NCBI GenBank assembly: GCA_023091735.1
Contig: JALKBU010000599.1
Span: 1 to 31,438 of the forward strand
Source: Trichomonas tenax
Taxonomy: Eukaryota; Parabasalia; Trichomonadida; Trichomonadidae
Length of the DNA stretch: 31,438 nt
Direction: 5' to 3'
A program made the position numbers and the translations under genes. How positions within the stretch are numbered: position 1 is the stretch's first letter; each line of letters opens with the position of its first letter. The notes under the pieces were generated by a model. That model had not been told where the DNA came from. It was given only the letters and a program-made list of their open reading frames with translations, and did no database searches. This document shows positions 27,201-31,438 of this stretch, piece by piece.

Positions 27201-27820
27201 TTTCTGGATCAAACTGGTTGGCGGCAACATGTTTCGACAACAAAGTCGTTCTCTGGGATATATTCAATGGATTAATCCACAGAACGATTGTCTTCAATGG
27301 CCATGTTTTCGCTGCTTTATTCGATGTTCCACAGAGCCACGTTTGGGTTTTGTGCGATGACAACAAGATATATTGCTACACAGTTAACGCCACATTCCTC
27401 TGCAGTCTTGATCTCGCAGACAGAAAGTTCTCAGATATTATTTTCATTTCTACTTCATATTGCACTGTTTTCGGCATTGATCAGTCTCGTGAAGAAATTA
27501 TTTCATTCCATGTTTCATCATCCAAGAAATGCGTCAAGGTGCGGGTTCTTGGTGAAGAGGATAAATCTCAGTTGATGCAGGCATCACTGCAGCAGTACAA
27601 ACTTAAGAAGATTCTTTGTGGCGATGCTCAAAACACAGCGAGTGTTTTAGTACAGCAAAAGAAGCACAAGAGGAGAGCCTCATACGAGCACTGCGTTATC
27701 TGCAACAATCCGGCAAAAGCTTTATGCAGGAGCTGCGGCAAATACGTCTGTGAGCAATGCTCAACACTTGATGCAGAAGGACCTCTCTGCAAGAATTGCA
27801 AAGAAATGATGTCACAATGA
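21239..27820 (+). CDS. ALFY/WDFY3-like BEACH protein with partial BEACH domain
   Basis: Start at 21239 (MNSPESEALKAFEKKF), since the nine codons upstream begin with GTG. The product is 2193 residues. Residues ~1-600 and ~850-1500 are alpha-solenoid (ARM-like). Residues ~630-785 are a beta-rich concanavalin-A-like domain (SFWFKLGDF...WNLIVIRLEV). PH-BEACH lies near 1600-1720. The BEACH start is WQQKSISSFQYVCVLNALCG at ~1730, and the BEACH C-terminal helix is RDALESETARVELQQWTRVHF at ~1840. WD40-like blades cover ~1920-2060 (CFDNKVVLWDIFNG). A terminal four-CxxC zinc finger (CVIC, CRSC, CEQC, CKNC) lies at ~2151-2186. Order and zinc finger match ALFY/WDFY3, an autophagy and membrane-traffic scaffold. 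The central ~150 residues of BEACH are absent and the finger lacks the FYVE R(R/K)HHCR motif. Confidence 0.9.
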   Translation: MNSPESEALKAFEKKFDEFCEEQNTIRRFQAFNHICNYLKSITDYNTVHGKVWPRCTEYAVHYITSDKHFLAFIEILNKASDVVIVEKLNDNILRLMENAFYMSESDSTVISKSISYFKIAIQNKKLSSDFCTNGIFESLFSSVFTLCKDPIVSKYLKELVFECCNQSFFQSVTIKQLNRVFDIINNTNIEANLKTDLINFVLDLYFKSVAENSKNSEVLKKEGTIASILKFIDSFTDAEKQNTLEKLICSGGSISADVIAQLLPKDTKSPAFITRSIINAVEKFPSEAPKLQSIVPFFRLCDSEIDTDEILSLITILQQIDPSLISQCISPLINHLKPTNQVKSYIQAFMLIDNQLLRRMIKLSDLLHANFLKVFVIDAPEEYIIDFFKKSATFVQLILDVFSLCQDDDIHKKVIDKVFGLEKYKDILAMLSTAISGFICVWPTSDAVNRVLNSIDKNRSGELAEGLISACTKSATVADLFVESGGIHWALENFYELSMSIKQLTLILASISSHSRYDLLDEAIYELPQDHPLFHITPEYVEPIVFGMKNLTFYREIRVTSMFHLLPDKNIIDPYNLWKIGKKCFDKLSDEDKHKLLPLVANRYILPSQVEQIIKTAPSISSCCNPEFDHFPLFQFYPGQGEMSIEADYILLSFWFKLGDFVSFEMTIFRNELLTITIRDSTLTAEVEKQKYHAEITPVEWNLIVIRLEVGMMTSSLHVNTKTDELIFQPKKKITMLKKATFGCTNQTIVLLGSSIRFSKTWVSDWSVLESRGPGSMKPIEYIKETLQITALNVDTSLLPKNCYNVHYFGLPRHLHNALHQQSLFKLLGDPEKAESALIAIANTHTITQGQLKHFIDRALLAIKEYQPKISHEIMKKELMVLLSAYDNPKEEVFMMIFTDVELWEKVDNFTLLSTLLDLFPNVIIKNIDSAELFLAERVLKNPTDHRLILLILNNFRKLTKTFKYIYNMLKSASIIEKVDWGILRSRRPHELQISIAQCMAEFISRENVDNIVSYVLFDELKYLMMSTRERLAASIYHLIATISFYIPSYMIIDLAFLSSVCKLAGFPIVWEDTIKLAQRDQQRTVKNISVVPILLQLIWSCAVSIFHSKGYKMDKENAKLLEIEAHMNNALVLLMDIVPKIVETPICMSILLYYYPLIMNFPYVFINDSDESERPAPINFESMNLQTMSEYNDTIWSTLEIPKEVAFQPPQVPWTPLEYLRELVKEIFLSFDLPQAIIEDQVYEIPETINWMKTNPLFIFLSDLLLKCSHNNFFLLARAFFIGTPFRYAQKPRQYAQNLLHILMSCMTVPLSPSIPFNKLFSFIHFLCGLNLLSDNAQQFISDILLLCSSIVWSFGEREILKYADQVYPILLQLMATAPDTQYEKIFGLLKKNSNILVSIVNQTKSYLQWIFFLSNFMNMHDNALHLLSYTEPYDPDKTKEAWGWFTSSFQKIFEDISKEIKSYKQAHFIDFAFISRETIKFMFISDCKSYFVGTMMNQALKYSNCVFTMLCDLRKWEVFRFRLMEKMRSSSNENPQNLFMSLKCLPYFPPKLLPPVAPNPGFDPFHKKHFIHRNACLPVFLRTFEKFGNPIAMTSCVFIRYGDAIPSIFFAYQKSIVIVLFSTLKGDQMIMYDEYSSIFEESLLAGQIGKLYLFDNHFVIEVKQNDLLAMHCMKERMNIWSFSYGNFLLVFENEISGHLLNFVTKLDDEITNTFLFDHLLDQIKTKEEATKRWQQKSISSFQYVCVLNALCGYSFSDIDMFPCFPPFLDSPEEDPGQPTPFPSGCMVSMSLSRIMPFNKLPKTEIQSNSVIAPVYSLAEQTMDEDTSHDIFKSMLLRDALESETARVELQQWTRVHFTTKPIRTNSHEYPSRIKLQDSAKTPSQSQLPPLSGRTSVLKSAMVEIVPNEIKLEIVDTNTGKCYVRFIDHAFDQALSVATSQNGLFLVVDFSFGETRAYRVNYDNDLPSGLLVLNTFATPSIPRSAVSGSNWLAATCFDNKVVLWDIFNGLIHRTIVFNGHVFAALFDVPQSHVWVLCDDNKIYCYTVNATFLCSLDLADRKFSDIIFISTSYCTVFGIDQSREEIISFHVSSSKKCVKVRVLGEEDKSQLMQASLQQYKLKKILCGDAQNTASVLVQQKKHKRRASYEHCVICNNPAKALCRSCGKYVCEQCSTLDAEGPLCKNCKEMMSQ

Positions 27821-28665
27821 AATTTATTTTGTTATTAAAAACATTATATTTTCTTTAATTATCAATACTTACTCATCATGAAATATTTCAGCAATAGCAT
27901 TGCCTAGGCTATCGATAATATTATTATTCGATTTACAAAAGAAGAAGAGTCGGTAGCATTACCGAGTGTATAGTTATTACTTATTATTTCGAATCGATAC
28001 CAAACTGCAGCTAATCGATAGAGATTCATTAACAATGAGCATTTATGACAGAGATATTTAGTCTTGGAGAAACCATCACCAACTCTACGAAATTGTACTG
28101 GCATTTTGTCACGAAAAATGATCATATGACACGTAAATTGATAAATTGACATATAAATATTTTAACTTTTTATTTGTCACGTAAAGTTATCAAACTAATG
28201 GCGAAACTGATATAAGATAAATGCATCAAAGGGTCGCAATGAAGGTCTAAAATCGAAAATATAGATATCAACTACGATGTTAAAGGTGGTGATGGAACAT
28301 ATTCATAAAAATAAGAATTGTAATTATCAATTAAAAAAAATAATCAGTAAATTCTGTCACGTAAAGTGTAGTTTGGAAATAATTTTTATTAAGTCTAAAA
28401 TAACTAAAATAAAGATTTAAGAATATTAATTTTTTAATAATTTCAGAAATCAAAAAAGTGACTATTTAATTATTGTCACTTTTGTCTAATTGCTAAATTT
28501 GGGAATAAGCTGTCAAAATTTAATTTTTCCTGTTAAATTTAGTATCTATACACGATGTAGACAACAAAACCATCCTTAAAATTGAAAAATGAAACAAAAA
28601 AGTGATCCACTCATAGTCTGTATTCATTCCGAAAATCAAAACACCAATATTTTGAAATTGAATGC
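27821..28665. promoter_or_regulatory. Intergenic region with repeated TGTCACGTAAAG motifs
   Basis: No gene is supportable: an 82-codon minus-strand ORF at 27904-28152 has no domain and looks like chance. Copies of the recurrent motif are TGTCACGAAA (28107-28116), TGACACGTAAA (28127-28137), TGTCACGTAAAG (28175-28186) and TGTCACGTAAAG (28355-28366). A small CGGTA/TACCG hairpin lies near 27950-27963. Confidence 0.5.
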
Positions 28666-28670
28666 TCATT
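28666..28670 (+). promoter_or_regulatory. Initiator (Inr) TCATT
   Basis: GCTCATTTTTGAATGATG places A+1 at 28668, eight bases before the first of two adjacent ATGs (28676, 28679). Confidence 0.65.
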
Positions 28671-28675
28671 TTTGA

Positions 28676-29746
28676 ATGATGTCATTGAAAGAGAAAATCT
28701 GTCACTTTTTATTATTTAAGATGTCTGAAATGCAAATATCCAGTTGGAATGGACCTGTGAAGCCAGTCGATAATTGGATGGTTCCGATGGATATCCCCAT
28801 ATTTTCTTATGAAGAGGACTTTGCGCTGAATTTCAATCAAAATCCAGCCGAAACTTTCACAAAAATGCTCGAAATCAACAATAAACTTGCTGATCCTGCC
28901 TATGCTGGCCCATATTTGTTCTACTGCCCGCGACTTTCTCCTGTTATTCTTACAAAATACATTTTCTCAAATAAATTCCCATTCGAAATCGACACGTTCC
29001 TGTTCCACTTCTTTTCATCAATAGTTCACGAATATCAGAAAATTTACCCTCCGGTTTACACATGTTTCTCAAGAGTTGCTTTTCCTGATAATATGGAGCA
29101 AGTAAATCGGATAATTCATGCGTTTTCATCTGTTTATTCAATAAGCAATCCTGGCGATAACATAGATATTAAAGTAGTTATGAAAGTTGTCAAGGCAATA
29201 ATTTTAGTCGCAGGATTCAATACTCCAGACTACAAATTCAAGAAAAATGACTTCTTGGATCTCCTCAAAACTGTGCCGCTCGGTGTTGAACAAAAACACG
29301 ATTTGTATGCTGAAGTAAATGAAAAACCATTCCCAATTTTCCTTACATTCCTCGATTTCCCATCACCGCCAGAATATAATAAGACTGGAATGCTCAGAAA
29401 GATCGGAGGACTCTTCAAAACAAAGAAATATCGCTGTTTCGAAATTAAGGGTTTCATTCTTAAATATTACAGCGACAACACAATGAAAGAACAAATCGGA
29501 GAGTTAGATATACCTGGCACTGTGTCTACTTATCAGCCAGCGCAAAAGAAAGAACCTGAACATCTATTGATTAGAAGGAAAGATGGCGGTTCACTAGGTT
29601 TTAAGATATCTAAGGAAGGTGTCAGGAAGAAGAGTAATCACTCTACATATATTGCTTATGCGGATCAAGCGGATATTATTTCCTGGGCAAATAATTTGAA
29701 CATCATATGTTTCTGGAAGGATCTCCTGGATATACCAATGAATTAA
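28676..29746 (+). CDS. Cytohesin-like Sec7-PH protein with degenerate Sec7 active site
   Basis: The product is 356 residues from the ATG at 28676; a third in-frame ATG (28721) is less likely given the Inr. Sec7-like helices span ~50-220: FNQNPAETFTKML (N-terminal helices), PFEIDTFLFHFFSSI, FPDNMEQVNRIIHAF (136-150) and IILVAGFN (175-182). They close with DLYAEVNEKPFPI, matching the 'LYxxIKxEPFxIP' end of Sec7. The PH domain (~236-350) starts KTGMLRKIGGLFKTKKYRCFE, equivalent to cytohesin's REGWLLKLGG...K..WF. Sec7 domains activate ARF GTPases and the PH domain binds phosphoinositides. The catalytic loop LPGEAQxIDR reads FPDNMEQVNR, with Asn139 at the glutamic-finger position, and LNTDLHN is reduced to LVAGFN. 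So GEF activity is doubtful and an ARF-binding or scaffolding role is possible. Confidence 0.8.
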   Translation: MMSLKEKICHFLLFKMSEMQISSWNGPVKPVDNWMVPMDIPIFSYEEDFALNFNQNPAETFTKMLEINNKLADPAYAGPYLFYCPRLSPVILTKYIFSNKFPFEIDTFLFHFFSSIVHEYQKIYPPVYTCFSRVAFPDNMEQVNRIIHAFSSVYSISNPGDNIDIKVVMKVVKAIILVAGFNTPDYKFKKNDFLDLLKTVPLGVEQKHDLYAEVNEKPFPIFLTFLDFPSPPEYNKTGMLRKIGGLFKTKKYRCFEIKGFILKYYSDNTMKEQIGELDIPGTVSTYQPAQKKEPEHLLIRRKDGGSLGFKISKEGVRKKSNHSTYIAYADQADIISWANNLNIICFWKDLLDIPMN

Positions 29747-30210
29747 TATGTTTTTATTACTATAATTATCAATAAATTTATTATTTTTTCGAAATTTGAA
29801 ATTTATCTGAATATCTTCAAACAACTCAAAAAAAATCTGGTTCTATATCATGAAAATTCCGAGAATGTTTCGGAGTTCACTTTCCTTATATTTAAAATTT
29901 CAATTCTCCAACTCCTAATTTTTTCGAATAAAATTCATATAGAGTAGTATACAGATTGTGATTTTTTGGGGTGATCCAAAAATTTGTCCAACCCTAAAAA
30001 ATCAGCATTCTGACAATATCCATAATTATAATTTCCCCAATATATAAAATAAACAATTTTCCTATAATTTATATCAAAATCCTAATAAATTTCTATAATT
30101 TGTTATTAAAATGTATTGTTTAATAATAAAAATTCTTATTGTTATGATTTATTAATAGTTTCCTATAAATTGATGAAAATAAAAAATATTTTTTATATGT
30201 TATGGCTCCA
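29747..30210. other. Intergenic; one inverted-repeat hairpin
   Basis: No ORF is seen. TGATTTTTTGGGGT (29959-29972) pairs with ACCCTAAAAAATCA (29991-30004) at 13 of 14 positions around an 18-nt loop. The TTTTTTGGGGTG part recurs near 30299, which suggests related repeats. Confidence 0.5.
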
Positions 30211-30380
30211 TTTTTTTCTCATTTACTCTTTTGAGTTTTGCGATTTTTAACGAGTAAACCCCCTTCCTGGACGAATCTGATGAAACATTTACGTGCTTTT
30301 TGGGGTGCTGATTCTAGTGGCGCAATCTGTTTCATGATCTTAGCAAGGTATTACTTAATCATGATATCATATGATTACAA

Positions 30381-30416
30381 ACAGAAACCCATTACAAATC
30401 ATTAATGGGCTTCTGT
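30381..30416. repeat. 14-bp hairpin inside the MITE-like segment
   Basis: ACAGAAACCCATTA (30381-30394) and TAATGGGCTTCTGT (30403-30416) pair at 13 of 14 positions with an 8-nt loop. Confidence 0.7.
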
Positions 30417-30646
30417 TATGAATCTCTTTGATGATTATAACAAATACATCTCATTATTATAGCGTTCGCTCGCTTATTTTTGCTAGAGTTCCCCTATAAA
30501 AATCAAAAAATAGAAAAGAAAAAATACGCTACGCGCGCGAGTCAAACGGCATTCCTTTACTCATACATCGAGAATACCTAACGTTATGCTACCTCAAATT
30601 CACATAAAATATGATCATTGGTAACATTACATATCAAATTTTAGAC

Positions 30647-30657
30647 TTTACATGACA
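30647..30657 (-). promoter_or_regulatory. TTTACATGACA motif, intergenic copy
   Basis: On the plus strand this reads TTTACATGACA, the reverse complement of the TGTCATGTAAA form seen before several genes. A related TTTTACATGTCA lies ~50 bases on. No gene start is within reach here, which suggests the motif may belong to repeats rather than promoters. Confidence 0.25.
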
Positions 30658-31241
30658 AATATCAGATAATATGTGTCAAAAATGGTGACTTTGGTTATTT
30701 TACATGTCAAAATTCGCTGAAATCTCATTGAGGTATGGAGATCCTCAAGTTAAATAGACAGGCAAATGCTATAAACATACTCAGCACCCCTGAAAAGCAC
30801 CAATTTCTTATTAAAATAAATGGAAATACTAAATAAGTTAAATTATTGCTTTTTTCCAAATACAAAAACAGAGTCTCATATTCTTAAAATAATAATATAT
30901 AATCACACTGTTTATGAATGTATTAATTATAATTGATTTTGTTAATATATTTATAAATGCTGCGATTTAAAATAGGCTACATCTATATTATTAACATGCA
31001 GTTATACCTACAATAGATAAGATAATAGAAGAGCTTCGATCATCTTCCAATACAAGATAGTGCTTGTTTAAGCAAATTCATATTGGATGAGCGGCTTGGT
31101 CTTTGTTTGCAGAGATATTATTGATACCACTGTAAACAGAACCCCAGAAATGCACGTAAATGTTTTATCAGATCTGATCTGATCTATAGGGGGTCACTTG
31201 TTAAAAATCGCAAAACTCAAAAGAGTAAACGAGAAAAAAAA

Positions 31242-31438
31242 TTCATGGTGAAAAAATTAATATATTTTTTCTTCTAATAAATAATATGACATACACAGAC
31301 AACCATTCAAATGGCAGTATTTTTCCTTCTGCGGTGTAGTCCCGCGACCTTCATAACTTTTTATCTGATCAATATTTTTTCGATTTGAAAGTACTTTCAT
31401 GTACTTATTGATAGTTGTCTATCCAGTGGTATAAGTGG
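31242..31438. other. Right edge, nothing recognised
   Basis: AT-rich sequence after the MITE-like segment, with no ORF or repeat that can be supported within the window. Confidence 0.5.

Larger units (their letters stand above)
30211..31241. mobile_element. MITE-like segment with ~45-bp terminal inverted repeats
   Basis: The left end 30211-30263 (T7 CTCATTTACTCTTTTGAG... to CCCCC) is the reverse complement of 31189-31241, including an uninterrupted 30-base match that begins TTTACTCTTTTGAG. Differences are a few bases plus one T. Nothing coding lies between. Inside are a further inverted pair (GTGCTTTTTGGGGTGCTG at 30293-30310, CAGCACCCCTGAAAAGCAC at 30782-30800) and a 14-bp hairpin (30381-30394 with 30403-30416). 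No target-site duplication was evident, so exact ends are uncertain. Confidence 0.65.

Noticed and set aside
27904..28152. 82-codon minus-strand ORF between the BEACH and Sec7-PH genes
   Set aside because: No Inr, no recognisable domain, and it overlaps the repeated TGTCACG motifs; most likely chance.

Overview
The window looks like nuclear DNA of a parabasalid protist of the trichomonad type (Trichomonas/Tritrichomonas-like). The genes are intron-free, on both strands and AT-rich. Five of them start a few bases after a TCAYW box, which matches the trichomonad initiator element. In six of twelve host-type genes the stop codon overlaps TAAA, as in the trichomonad UAAA poly(A) signal. The gene set is plainly eukaryotic: PP1, TAF9, a BEACH protein, a Sec7-PH protein and a FHIP-like protein. 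No tRNA, rRNA or CRISPR was seen. The species assignment is inference.

Positions 1-4800 are an accessory, probably mobile or virus-derived segment, AT-richer than the rest. It holds two unrecognised minus-strand ORFs (one runs off the left edge), a Fic-domain gene broken by three in-frame stops, a short T5orf172/MUG113-like (GIY-YIG-fold) ORF, a 45-codon ORF, several direct and inverted repeats, a GC-rich 12-bp hairpin, and an orphan membrane-anchor and tail fragment of a surface protein. No Polinton hallmark gene (PolB, integrase, protease, ATPase, capsid) is visible, so membership of a Maverick/Polinton-type element is only a hypothesis.

Positions 4900-13214 are host genes: a beta-helix protein, a class V aminotransferase fold resembling molybdenum-cofactor sulfurase, TAF9 (minus), a FHIP/RAI16-like helical protein, a leucine-rich-repeat protein (minus) and a PP1-type phosphatase (minus) with a low-complexity N-terminal extension. 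Positions 13215-15012 have no gene but carry a ~735-bp foldback element whose interior forms three consecutive strong hairpins.

Positions 15013-29746 are plus-strand genes: an armadillo-like protein, a coiled-coil protein with a proline tail, a polytopic membrane protein (GT-C-like), another coiled-coil protein, a 2193-residue ALFY/WDFY3-like BEACH protein, and a cytohesin-like Sec7-PH protein. In the last two the signature domain looks decayed: the middle of BEACH is missing, and the Sec7 catalytic glutamate position is Asn. Positions 29747-31438 are non-coding and contain a ~1.03-kb segment bounded by ~45-bp terminal inverted repeats (MITE-like).

The genes do not form a pathway. Several concern membrane traffic (BEACH, Sec7-PH, FHIP-like), which fits an endocytic protist. 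The most unusual signals are the triple-hairpin foldback element, the degenerate GEF and BEACH proteins, the broken Fic gene in its repeat-rich island, and a recurrent intergenic TTTACRTGACA-type motif.
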